A DNA stretch of 64,000 nucleotides from Mycolicibacterium sp. MU0050 (GTDB taxonomy: Bacteria > Actinomycetota > Actinomycetes > Mycobacteriales > Mycobacteriaceae). Positions 25,547 to 33,375 of the stretch are shown piece after piece. Each line of letters begins with the position of its first letter. Position 1 is the stretch's first letter. The stretch spans positions 4,340,001-4,404,000 of the forward strand of contig NZ_OY726395.1 in the NCBI RefSeq assembly GCF_963378085.1, written 5' to 3'. Under the pieces are notes generated by a model. The model saw nothing but the letters and a program-made list of their open reading frames with translations. It was not told where the DNA came from and did not search any database. The position numbers were made by a program, and so were the translations under genes.

Positions 25547-26245
25547 TCAGTCGGTGAAGATCTCGCGGTTCACCGAATGGAGATATGGGATCGCGAGGAA
25601 CGGCGTGATGTAGAAGATGTCGTAGATCCACCAGCCGACCACCGGGAAAACCACCCCTGCGTAGCGAACGTCGGCGAACATCGTCATGTTGATGACGTAG
25701 CCGACCCAAATGACGACGCCCATCCAGCAGGTGATGACCATCCATTGATGGCCCCAGCGCTTCATCTGGAGAAATCCGATCCCGGCGGCGATCCGCATGG
25801 TGAAGACAGTGAAGATCAGCGCGATCTCCCAGGCCTTTTCGCCCGGGGCGGCCGCGCCGCCGACCCACAGTTCGTTGTAGTGCCAGAAGTAACCGGCGTC
25901 GAACATGTTGCCCCAGCCGTTCAGAAGCACTCGGGCCAAAAGACTGTGGCTTGCAAAGACATCGAGCGCCCAGCCCACGGTGTTGATGGCGGCGTCGACG
26001 ATTACGCAGTAGCCCAGCAGCGTCACCAGCATGGGCCGCACCGTCAACCCGTTGCGATGCGCGCGGCGCAGCAACCAGACGCCGCGCAGGAACAGCGGCA
26101 ACCCGAAGATCCCCAGGGCTGCGGTGCCGATCAACAGGCTGCCGGAGATCAGCCATTTGTCGGCCTGACGCTGGGCCAGCCGAGACTCCTCCATGTGGTC
26201 CTCGAGGGACAAGCCCGACGTGCTCGCCGCGGTGGTGGGACGCAT
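25547..26245 (-). CDS. Polytopic membrane protein (copy B, paralogue of 21390-22085)
   Basis: Membrane protein of 232 aa. It aligns over its whole length with the copy at 21390. Both contain [52 protein letters not shown] and the C terminus REIFTD, with differences mostly in membrane segments. The start is ATG 26245. It has no NorQ, NorD or micro-protein genes beside it and stands alone between the two TetR genes. An alternative subunit expressed under other conditions or with other substrate range is plausible. The palindrome TGACTCTAGTCA lies seven bases before its start codon. Confidence 0.87.
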   Translation of the reverse strand: MRPTTAASTSGLSLEDHMEESRLAQRQADKWLISGSLLIGTAALGIFGLPLFLRGVWLLRRAHRNGLTVRPMLVTLLGYCVIVDAAINTVGWALDVFASHSLLARVLLNGWGNMFDAGYFWHYNELWVGGAAAPGEKAWEIALIFTVFTMRIAAGIGFLQMKRWGHQWMVITCWMGVVIWVGYVINMTMFADVRYAGVVFPVVGWWIYDIFYITPFLAIPYLHSVNREIFTD

Positions 26246-26251
26246 GTTCGC

Positions 26252-26263
26252 TGACTCTAGTCA
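26252..26263. promoter_or_regulatory. TetR operator candidate 2
   Basis: TGACTCTAGTCA ends right before the start codon of membrane protein copy B (six bases between). It matches operator candidate 1 at ten of twelve positions, which suggests that the same or the paralogous TetR protein controls both parts of the module. Such a location would block initiation or a leaderless transcript. Confidence 0.6.
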
Positions 26264-26364
26264 TGTAAAACCAGAAATGCCAAGCACGACGAGCGGCCGC
26301 TCAGGTACACGGCACGGCGATGTGGATGTTGGTCAGTGAGCGCTCGCGCTCGAACGTGGAGTGC

Positions 26365-26964
26365 TCAGTTTGGGGCGATGCTGCGCAGCGTGCGCTTCAC
26401 CAGATCGTCGAGCAACTCTTTGCGCATCGGGTCGTTGGTGGTGATCGCCAGCGCGTAGAGGCACAGCAGGAAGAACACCGCACTGTTCATCGAGTTGACC
26501 TCGGGGTCGACCTCACCGCGTTCGCGGGCGCGGTCGATGTGCTCGGCGAGCAACACCACCAGCGAGTGGTCGCCGCCCCCCTCCGCAGGTGGCCTGGTCT
26601 GCGAAAAGTGTAGCGCCAGAAAGTCTTTGAACAGCACCGCACCCAGTCGGCGCTCCAGGCCCAGTACCAGCCGGGCGGCCTCGGTCAGCGCGGCCTCCAG
26701 GTCATGGCCCTTGTCCAGGAACTTGCCGAACTGCTTGGCCATCCGGTCTTCCTCGCGCTTCTCGAGCTCGAGCAGGACATGTTCCTTGGTGGGGAAATGA
26801 AAGAAGAAGGTGCCGTGGGCGACCCCGGCCGCGGCGACGATGGCGCCGACGTCGGCCTCGGCCATGCCCGCTCGTTTGAACTCGGCCACCGCGGCGCCCA
26901 TCAGCCGCTCCCTGGTTTGCAGGCGCTTAGTCTCGCGCGCAGAGGGCCCGTTCGCCACCGCCAT
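26365..26964 (-). CDS. TetR family regulator (copy B, paralogue of 24722-25324)
   Basis: Repressor of 199 aa with helix-turn-helix at about residues 37-62 (GAIVAAAGVAHGTFFFHFPT then KEHVLLELEKRE). Its N-terminal DNA-binding part is nearly the same as that of copy A, and the ligand domain has diverged (ALHFSQTRPPAEGGGDHSLV against ALHFSPSRPASENWTDHPVI). It lies 119 bp upstream of membrane protein copy B on the same strand. A shared recognition helix with a different ligand pocket would let two signals act on one operator type. Confidence 0.9.
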   Translation of the reverse strand: MAVANGPSARETKRLQTRERLMGAAVAEFKRAGMAEADVGAIVAAAGVAHGTFFFHFPTKEHVLLELEKREEDRMAKQFGKFLDKGHDLEAALTEAARLVLGLERRLGAVLFKDFLALHFSQTRPPAEGGGDHSLVVLLAEHIDRARERGEVDPEVNSMNSAVFFLLCLYALAITTNDPMRKELLDDLVKRTLRSIAPN

Positions 26965-27031
26965 GTCGCTCCGTCTCGTCTACCCCGGATCCTTCCCCGA
27001 CGACAATATCGTCTGGCCCGGGCCGGCTACG

Positions 27032-27631
27032 TCAGCGCTGCGCCTCGTATCCGCGGGTCAACCAGTACACCGTGCGTTCGAGTCCGGGCAGGATGTCGGT
27101 GATCGCGATCTCCCCGGCGGCAAATCTCCCCAGGAGCCCATAAACCACGTTGGTGACGATGACCTCGAGGTCGGCGACGAAACCCTCGCCAACCTCGGCG
27201 AGCACCTCACCAAAGGCCGGTATGACCGCGTCCAGGCCGCGCTGCACCAGTTGTTCGCCACCGGGCGCCGCACGCGCGCGGAAGTATGCTTTGAGCATGG
27301 CGGGGTGCTGTTCCCACGGCTCGAAAATGGTGCGCAGCAACCGCATCTGACCGTCGTATAACGACTCCCCCGCTACAGGGGTCTGCTCGGCCAGCCCCGC
27401 GTACCGGTTCTCGTCGAGCCACAACTGCAGCGCCGCCAGGATCAGTTCGTCGCGGTTGGCGTAGTGCTTGTAGATCGTCGCCAACGATGTCCGCGCCCGC
27501 CGGGCCACCTCGCGGAGTTGGACCCCCTCATAGCCATCGGCCTCGAGGATTTCGACGACGATGCCGAGGATGCGGCGATCGTGCCCCGACGGCGCGTCCC
27601 GCTCGCGCACCGCAGCACCGGATGCCTTCAT
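27032..27631 (-). CDS. TetR family regulator divergent from the SDR gene
   Basis: Repressor of 199 aa. The helix-turn-helix is at about residues 38-62 (VQLREVARRARTSLATIYKH then YANRDELILAAL). The C-terminal domain (FAAGEIAITDILPGLERTVY) is of the type seen in TetR proteins that bind steroid- or terpenoid-like acyl ligands, but the ligand is unknown. The 90 bp between it and the SDR gene hold two GTAAC-N3-GTTA(C/T) palindromes, a clear pair of operators for control of both directions. Confidence 0.9.
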   Translation of the reverse strand: MKASGAAVRERDAPSGHDRRILGIVVEILEADGYEGVQLREVARRARTSLATIYKHYANRDELILAALQLWLDENRYAGLAEQTPVAGESLYDGQMRLLRTIFEPWEQHPAMLKAYFRARAAPGGEQLVQRGLDAVIPAFGEVLAEVGEGFVADLEVIVTNVVYGLLGRFAAGEIAITDILPGLERTVYWLTRGYEAQR

Positions 27632-27662
27632 CGTTTTCTCAGATCCCCTTGCCGAAGACGGT

Positions 27663-27698
27663 GTAACGAGGTTATCGTACTGCCTGTAACACGGTTAC
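27663..27698. promoter_or_regulatory. Two TetR operators (GTAAC-N3-GTTAC)
   Basis: GTAACGAGGTTAT (27663-27675) and the perfect palindrome GTAACACGGTTAC (27686-27698) lie 23 bp apart centre to centre, about two helical turns, in the divergent promoter of the TetR and SDR genes. The spacing puts both sites on nearly the same DNA face. Confidence 0.7.
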
Positions 27699-27721
27699 TC
27701 ACGCAACGGAGCGAGCTGACA

Positions 27722-28552
27722 ATGAGTTCTTTGGCCGGCAAGGTCGCCTTCATCACCGGCGTGGCCCGCGGACAGGGACGCAGTCACGCGCTGCGGCTCG
27801 CGGCCGACGGCGCCGACATCATCGGCGTGGACATCTGCGCCGACATCGCCTCGAACAGTTACCCCCTGGCCAGCCGGGCGGAACTCGACGAGACCATTGA
27901 GCTGGTGGAGGCCCAGGGCGGGAAGATGCTCGGCACCGTGGCCGATGTACGCGACTTCGCGGCGGTGCAGTCCGCGATGGATGTGGGCGTCGCACACTTC
28001 GGGCGCCTCGACATCGTGTGCGCGAACGCCGGGATCGCGCCGACGGCGTTTCGCGAGGTGAGCATCGAGGAGGAACTCGAGATGTGGGCCGATGCCGTCG
28101 ACGTCAACCTCAACGGGGCGTTCCACACAGCCAAGGCCGCCATCCCACATCTGCTGGCCGGGGATCGCGGCGGGGCGATCGTCTTCACCAGCTCAACCGC
28201 CGGTCTGCGCGGCTTCGGCGGCATGCAGGGCGGGGGCCTGGGCTATGCAGCCGCCAAACACGGCATCGTCGGACTGATGCGCACTCTTTCGAATGCGTTG
28301 GCGCCATACAGCATTCGCGTCAACACCGTCCATCCCACCGCGGTCAACACCATGATGGCAGTCAACCCCGCGATGACGGCGTTCCTGGAGGCTTATCCCG
28401 ACGGCGGTCCGCACCTGCAGAACCCGATGCCGGTCGAACTGCTGGAACCGGAGGACATCAGCGCTGCGATCGCCTATCTGGTCTCCGACGCCGCCAAGTA
28501 CGTCACCGGGGTTGCCTTCCCCGTTGACGCCGGGTTCTGCAACAAGCTATGA
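27722..28552 (+). CDS. Mycofactocin-coupled type SDR oxidoreductase
   Basis: Short-chain dehydrogenase of 276 aa. The cofactor motif is TGVARGQGRSHALRLAADGA (TGxxxGxG at residues 12-19) and the active site SSTAGLRG with Y-x-x-x-K in GYAAAKHGIVG. Between beta-2 and beta-3 it has the insertion DICADIASNSYPLASRAELD then ETIELVEAQGG, which marks SDRs with a buried NAD that need mycofactocin for turnover. It would oxidise a secondary alcohol such as a terpene or carveol-type compound. ATG 27722 gives the proper start. It is controlled by the divergent TetR gene. Confidence 0.9.
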   Translation: MSSLAGKVAFITGVARGQGRSHALRLAADGADIIGVDICADIASNSYPLASRAELDETIELVEAQGGKMLGTVADVRDFAAVQSAMDVGVAHFGRLDIVCANAGIAPTAFREVSIEEELEMWADAVDVNLNGAFHTAKAAIPHLLAGDRGGAIVFTSSTAGLRGFGGMQGGGLGYAAAKHGIVGLMRTLSNALAPYSIRVNTVHPTAVNTMMAVNPAMTAFLEAYPDGGPHLQNPMPVELLEPEDISAAIAYLVSDAAKYVTGVAFPVDAGFCNKL

Positions 28553-28710
28553 CCTGGCGCGTTCCGGGCAAGCGGGTCCCGATCGCCGGGGCCGTCCGCA
28601 GGCTGGGCCGCAGCCACGGGACGAATCCCGCTATGTCACCGCGCTCGAATTCAAGGGTGACGCCGGCGTCACCACCCGGTGAGCCGACTCCACGGAAGTA
28701 GGGAACACGC

Positions 28711-29511
28711 ATGGTCGCCGAGTCAGCCGCCCGCGGCAGCACCGCCTTCACCGAAGTGATGACCACTCCGCCGCCGGCGGACACCAGCGGGCCCCTCACC
28801 GGGTTGCTCGACTTCGTCTTTGCCGACGTCTGGCAGCGTCCCGTGCTGAGTCGGCGCGATCGCCGGTTCATCACCCTCGCGTGTGTCGCCGACGCCGACG
28901 CCGACCGCCCGCTGCGAGACCACGTGTATGCCGCGCTGAACAGCGGCGACCTTACCTTCACCGAAATGCAGGAAACGGTATTGCATTTCGCCGTATACGG
29001 CGGTTGGCCGAAGGCCTCTCGCCTGGCGATGATGGTCGACGAGCAGTGGCAGCACATTCACGACGAACGGGGAGAACCGGTGCCGCCACCCGCCTCGCTG
29101 TTGCCGCTGAGCACACCCAGCGACCCAGAGCGGCGATTGGCGCTCGGGGAGCAGGCGTTCAAGGACATCAACTGCCTGGAGTTCGCCCCGCCGAGGGACC
29201 ACCCCTTTCACGGGGCGGGCATTTTGAACTTCGTCTTCGGCGAGATGTGGTTGCGGCCCGGGCTGGGCATGCGCGAGCGCCGGCTGGTGACGGTCGCGTG
29301 CGTAGCGTTCCAGGACGCACCGTTCCCGATCATGAGCCACGTCTACGCCGCGCTGAAAAGTCGTGACCTGTCGTTCGACGAGATGGACGAGCTGGCACTG
29401 CAGTTCGGTGCGTACTGCGGTTGGCCCAAGGCGGCCAGCCTTGGTCAGGTGGTCGAGGAGCAGAAGCAGCGCGTGACGGCGGAGTGGGCCGCCGAACAGC
29501 GGACACCGTAG
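28711..29511 (+). CDS. Tandem carboxymuconolactone decarboxylase-like protein
   Basis: Protein of 266 aa made of two similar halves of the CMD/AhpD-like helical fold. Residues 22-107 and 150-250 share the pattern L-D/N-F-V-F-x-D/E-x-W-x-R-P, then RRF/RRL, then HVYAALNSGDLTFTEM or HVYAALKSRDLSFDEM, then F-x-x-Y-x-GWPKA. The C-x-x-C peroxidase pair of AhpD is absent; each half has only single Cys residues. It may be a lactone-handling enzyme in ring degradation or a non-redox relative. It follows the SDR gene after 158 bp that show no other gene. Confidence 0.82.
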   Translation: MVAESAARGSTAFTEVMTTPPPADTSGPLTGLLDFVFADVWQRPVLSRRDRRFITLACVADADADRPLRDHVYAALNSGDLTFTEMQETVLHFAVYGGWPKASRLAMMVDEQWQHIHDERGEPVPPPASLLPLSTPSDPERRLALGEQAFKDINCLEFAPPRDHPFHGAGILNFVFGEMWLRPGLGMRERRLVTVACVAFQDAPFPIMSHVYAALKSRDLSFDEMDELALQFGAYCGWPKAASLGQVVEEQKQRVTAEWAAEQRTP

Positions 29512-29568
29512 AGCCGTCGCACCGAAGACATCGGTCGCGCGGCAGGTGAGTACACTGCCGAAATTGGC

Positions 29569-30471
29569 ATGATGTCGACAAACCCGCGCGATAGCGACGC
29601 TCCACCGCCGTGGTTCCAGCGAGCGCTGGACCACCGGCCGAGCGAACTCGCCGTCGAGGTCGAGGGCGCCCGGATCCACAGTCGAACCTGGGGAGAGCCG
29701 GGGCAGCCACTGCTGATGCTGGTTCACGGTGGCGGTGCGCATTCGGGATGGTGGGATCACATCGCTCCGTTCTTCGCCGCCACGCATCACGTCGTGGCCC
29801 CTGACCTCAGCGGACACGGAGACAGCGAGACCCGGCCCAGCTATGGCCTGGGGAGCTGGTCCCGCGAAGTGCTGGCGGTGGCGGCCGCCGCGAACCCGTC
29901 GGCCCGACCGGTGATCGTGGGTCACAGCATGGGCGGCTGGGTCACCGGCACCGCGGCGATCCGCGAAGGCGACAAGATCGACGGGATCGTCGTGCTCGAT
30001 TCACCGCTGCGCGACCGCGCACCCGAGGCCGGCCACCTACGCCAAGTCGGCCAACACGAGGGACACCTGACGCGTGAGGCGATCATGTCACGGTTCCGGC
30101 CGGTGCCGGGACAAGACGTGATCCTGCCCTACGTCGCCGAACACATCGCACGGGAATCGGTGCGGCGCAAGGGCTTGCGCTGGCGCTGGAAGTTCGACCC
30201 GGCCATCTTCCAAGGGCGCTGGGTCTCGGAAGGCCCCGGCGAAGCCGACACCATGGAGCACATCTTTGCGCAGATGCCCTGCCGGATAGCCTATTTGCGT
30301 TGCGAATACGGCTCGATCGACATCGACATGGCCGAGCGCATCCGTGAGATGCTGCAGTTGCGCGGCCCCTTCATCCACCTTCCCGAAGCGGGCCATCACC
30401 CCATGCTGGATCAGCCGCTGGCATTGGTGGCCGCGCTGCGCACGCTGGTGGAGATGTGGTCGATCACCTGA
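29569..30471 (+). CDS. Alpha/beta hydrolase
   Basis: Hydrolase of 300 aa. The oxyanion motif is LLMLVHGGGAHSGWWDHI (HGG at about residue 50), the nucleophile elbow VIVGHSMGGWVTG (Ser near 118), and the catalytic His is in HLPEAGHHPMLDQPLAL near the C terminus. FAATHHVVAPDLSGHGDS is the usual strand after the oxyanion loop. The enzyme type is like epoxide hydrolases, haloalkane dehalogenases or ring-cleavage product hydrolases; the residue pattern favours a Ser hydrolase. MM at the N terminus leaves the start uncertain by one codon. It follows the CMD-like gene by 57 bp. Confidence 0.88.
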   Translation: MMSTNPRDSDAPPPWFQRALDHRPSELAVEVEGARIHSRTWGEPGQPLLMLVHGGGAHSGWWDHIAPFFAATHHVVAPDLSGHGDSETRPSYGLGSWSREVLAVAAAANPSARPVIVGHSMGGWVTGTAAIREGDKIDGIVVLDSPLRDRAPEAGHLRQVGQHEGHLTREAIMSRFRPVPGQDVILPYVAEHIARESVRRKGLRWRWKFDPAIFQGRWVSEGPGEADTMEHIFAQMPCRIAYLRCEYGSIDIDMAERIREMLQLRGPFIHLPEAGHHPMLDQPLALVAALRTLVEMWSIT

Positions 30472-30510
30472 CCGGACGTCTCCCACCGCGCATCCCGTAA
30501 TCTGCCCCTC

Positions 30511-30915
30511 ATGACGACCACGCCCGAAACCCCACCGGTGATCGCCCGCTGGCTGGACTTCATGTCCGGTCCCGAGTCCACCGACCTGGCCGAGCTGCTC
30601 GACGACGACGTGGTCTTCTACTCCCCCGCGGTCTTCACCCCGCAGGCCGGACGCGACAAGACCACCGCCTACCTGCGGGCCGCCGAGCGGGTCTTCGCCG
30701 ACGCCGACTTCCGGTATGTGGACCAGTGGTACGCCGAGCGCTCGGCGGTGCTGCAGTTCAACGCCAACCTCGACGGGACCGTGGTGGACGGCATCGACAT
30801 GATCGCCTGGAACGACGCCGGCAAGATCACGTCGTTCAAGGTGATGGTGCGGCCGCTGAAGGGCCTGCAGGCGCTCATCCCGCGGATGGCGCAGTTGCTC
30901 GCCGAATCCGGCTGA
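30511..30915 (+). CDS. NTF2-like (SnoaL-type) protein
   Basis: Protein of 134 aa of the NTF2-like fold, which covers SnoaL-type cyclases, ketosteroid isomerase-like enzymes and binding proteins. The cone fold is seen in LAELLDDDVVFYSPAVFTPQ, TTAYLRAAERVFADADFRYV, VLQFNANLDGTVVDGIDMIA and the final GKITSFKVMVRPLKGLQALI. No catalytic pair can be named. It lies between the hydrolase and the acyl-CoA dehydrogenase genes on the same strand and may act in the same catabolic route. Confidence 0.83.
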   Translation: MTTTPETPPVIARWLDFMSGPESTDLAELLDDDVVFYSPAVFTPQAGRDKTTAYLRAAERVFADADFRYVDQWYAERSAVLQFNANLDGTVVDGIDMIAWNDAGKITSFKVMVRPLKGLQALIPRMAQLLAESG

Positions 30916-30954
30916 CCACGTTTCGACCCGCCGCCCACGGGTTAACCGCAGCGG

Positions 30955-32349
30955 GTGAGCTTCGATCTGCGGCCCACCGTCGCGCAACACGATCTGGCTC
31001 GGCGCACCCACGAGTTCGCCGAGCAGGTCATCCGGCCGGTGGCGGCCGACTACGACGAGCGCCAGGAGTTCCCCTGGCCGGTGCTGGAGGAGGCCGCCGA
31101 GCGCGGGTTCTACAGCCCCCTGTTCTATCGGGACCTGATCGGCGATCCGACCGGCCTGTCGCTGCCGATGTTCATGGAGGAGCTGTTCTGGGGGTGCGCC
31201 GGCATCGGCCTGGCGATCGTGATGCCGGCCCTCGCCCTGTCGGCCATCGGGCAGGCGGCCTCCCCCGAGCAGATGCTGCAGTGGGCCCCCGAATGCTTCG
31301 GCACCCCCGGCGACCTGAAGCTGGCGGCGCTGGCCATCTCCGAACCCGAGGGCGGCAGCGACGTCCGCAACCTCCGCACGACGGCACACCGCGCGGGCCC
31401 GGGACCCGACGCCGACTGGGTGCTCAACGGCCACAAGATGTGGATCGGCAACGGCGGCATCGCCAACGTGCACGTGGTCAACGCCGTCGTCGACCAGGAA
31501 CTCGGCCACCGGGGACAGGCGCTGTTCTTCGTACCCGGCGGCACCCCGGGCCTGGAGCTGGTGCGCAAGCTCGACAAGTTGGGTTGCCGCGCCTCGCACA
31601 CCGCGGAACTGCGCTTCACCGACGTGCGCATCCCGGCCGAGAACCTGCTGGGCGGCCCGGAGAAGCTCGAGCACAAGCTCGCCAAGGCCCGCGAGGTGGT
31701 CGCCGGCGGCGCGAAGTCCGGTTCGGCGGCGCTGGGCACCTTCGAGCAGACCCGGCCGATGGTCGCCGCGCAGGCACTCGGGATCGCCCGCGCCGCACTG
31801 GAATACATGACGGAGTACGCCAATCGGCGCGAGGCCTTCGGCGCCCCGATCATCGACAACCAGGGCGTCTCCTTCCCGATCGCTGACCTGGCCACGCAGC
31901 TCGACGCTGCCCGGCTGCTGACCTGGCGGGCGTCCTGGATGGCGGCCACGGGCGTCCCCTTCGACCGCGGCGAGGGATCGATGTCGAAGCTCGCCGCCAG
32001 CGAACTGGCGGTCAAGGCCACCGAGCGGGCCGTCCAGACCCTGGGCGGCTGGGGGTACATCAAGGACCATCCGGTGGAAAAGTGGTACCGCGACGCCAAG
32101 CTCTACACCATCTTCGAGGGCACCAGCGAGATCCAGCGAATGGTGATCGCCCGCGCACTCGGCGCCGCCGACGGCGCGCCCCCGCTGCACGTCGAGCTAG
32201 AACCCTCCGGCGGTGCGCTCAACCGGTGGTTCGGCCGGGGCACGCCGCTACGCGGCCGCGCCGCCGAGGCGATGCTCTCAGCAAAGGACAAGGTCCCCGA
32301 GCCGGTCATGCGGGTGGCAATGAAGGTGCTCGCGCCGCCCCGCCGATAG
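30955..32349 (+). CDS. Acyl-CoA dehydrogenase with C-terminal extension
   Basis: FAD-dependent dehydrogenase of 464 aa starting at GTG 30955 (MSFDLRPTVAQHDLARRT). The motifs are ALAISEPEGGSDVRNLRTTA (about residues 123-142), WVLNGHKMWIGNGGIANVHV, NRREAFGAPIIDNQGVSFPI, TLGGWGYIKDHPVEKWYRD and IFEGTSEIQRMVIARALG, where a normal enzyme would end. About 65 further residues (VELEPSGGALNRWFGRGTPL onward) form a charged tail that I do not recognise. The substrate is unknown. It lies 39 bp after the NTF2-like gene and 53 bp before a TetR gene on the same strand. Confidence 0.9.
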   Translation: MSFDLRPTVAQHDLARRTHEFAEQVIRPVAADYDERQEFPWPVLEEAAERGFYSPLFYRDLIGDPTGLSLPMFMEELFWGCAGIGLAIVMPALALSAIGQAASPEQMLQWAPECFGTPGDLKLAALAISEPEGGSDVRNLRTTAHRAGPGPDADWVLNGHKMWIGNGGIANVHVVNAVVDQELGHRGQALFFVPGGTPGLELVRKLDKLGCRASHTAELRFTDVRIPAENLLGGPEKLEHKLAKAREVVAGGAKSGSAALGTFEQTRPMVAAQALGIARAALEYMTEYANRREAFGAPIIDNQGVSFPIADLATQLDAARLLTWRASWMAATGVPFDRGEGSMSKLAASELAVKATERAVQTLGGWGYIKDHPVEKWYRDAKLYTIFEGTSEIQRMVIARALGAADGAPPLHVELEPSGGALNRWFGRGTPLRGRAAEAMLSAKDKVPEPVMRVAMKVLAPPRR

Positions 32350-32402
32350 GAACGGCTGCGGGCCTGGTGGCCGCGGCGCGCGCTACTGGGACAATCGACG
32401 AC

Positions 32403-33008
32403 ATGGATGCCAGCGAACCGCTCGGGCTGCGGGAACGCAAGAAGCTGCGCACCCGCGAAACCATCCGCCGGGAGGCGTTCCGGCTGTTCGAGACCAACGG
32501 CTACCCGAACACCACCGTCGAGCAGATCGCCGAGGCCGCCGAGGTCTCGCCGCGCACCTTCTTCCGCTACTTCCCCGCCAAAGAGCACGTGCTCATCGAC
32601 GACAATCAGATTCCGCCGATCATCGCGGCCTTCGCCGCGGCCCCGCCCGAGATGTCGTTCGTCGCGGCGTACAAGCACGCGGTGCTGAGCACGTTCGCCG
32701 CCCTCACCCCGGAGGAGCGCGACAACGCGATCCGGGGCCAACGGCTGATGTATTCGGTCCCGGAGGCCCGCGGCATCCTGTACTCGAATTACGTCCGCCT
32801 GATCGGACAGATCGCCGAGGCCGCCAAGGACCGGCTCCCCGACACCATCGAGGAGTTCGAACGCCGGGTACTGGCCGGGACGATCGTGGGGGTGCTGATG
32901 ACCTGTGCCGACGGCACCCCGATGCCCGGTGACCCGATCTCGGCCGGGCTGGAGATCCTCGAGCGCCGACTGAATCTCGATGCGCAGCCGGAGCCCGGTT
33001 TATTCTGA
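32403..33008 (+). CDS. TetR family transcriptional regulator
   Basis: Repressor of 201 aa. The helix-turn-helix is at about residues 34-60 (TTVEQIAEAAEVSPRTFFRY then FPAKEHVLIDD), a common mycobacterial type. The start ATG 32403 gives MDASEPLGLRERKKLRTRET. The C-terminal ligand domain is helical and ends EILERRLNLDAQPEPGLF. It follows the acyl-CoA dehydrogenase gene on the same strand and may regulate that gene cluster. The YdeI-like gene starts five bases after its stop. Confidence 0.89.
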   Translation: MDASEPLGLRERKKLRTRETIRREAFRLFETNGYPNTTVEQIAEAAEVSPRTFFRYFPAKEHVLIDDNQIPPIIAAFAAAPPEMSFVAAYKHAVLSTFAALTPEERDNAIRGQRLMYSVPEARGILYSNYVRLIGQIAEAAKDRLPDTIEEFERRVLAGTIVGVLMTCADGTPMPGDPISAGLEILERRLNLDAQPEPGLF

Positions 33009-33012
33009 GCCG

Positions 33013-33282
33013 ATGAGCAGCCCGCGCGTACCCGGCGGAGTCGTCCACAAGTTGCCCGCCGACCTGCGCACGGCGCTGCTGGCCAACTCCACCGCCTTCG
33101 CGGCCTGGAAGGACATCACCCCGCTGGCCCGCAACGAGTTCATCTGCTGGGTCGAGAACGCCAAACAGCCCGCCACCCGCGAGCGGCGGATTCGCCGCAC
33201 CCAGGAGGAACTCGAAGAGGGCATGCGGCGCCCCTGTTGCTGGCCGGGGTGCAAGCACCGGGAACGCAACGGTAAGGCCTGA
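33013..33282 (+). CDS. YdeI/OmpD-associated family protein
   Basis: Small protein of 89 aa with the YdeI-type C-terminal helical domain: LPADLRTALLANSTAFAAWK, DITPLARNEFICWVENAKQP and TRERRIRRTQEELEEGMRRP. It ends in CCWPGCKHRERNGKA, with three Cys that could bind a metal. The family is named for weak links to outer membrane proteins and bacteriocin protection; its function is unknown. The start ATG 33013 is chosen five bases after the TetR stop. A longer in-frame start inside the TetR gene is less likely. Confidence 0.82.
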   Translation: MSSPRVPGGVVHKLPADLRTALLANSTAFAAWKDITPLARNEFICWVENAKQPATRERRIRRTQEELEEGMRRPCCWPGCKHRERNGKA

Positions 33283-33375
33283 CCCATCGTCGAGGCAGAA
33301 CTCACGCAGCAGAAGTACGAGAGCACCTCGGCGCCAGTTCTGACTCGCTGCATCGGAGAACTGCCATGATGGGCT

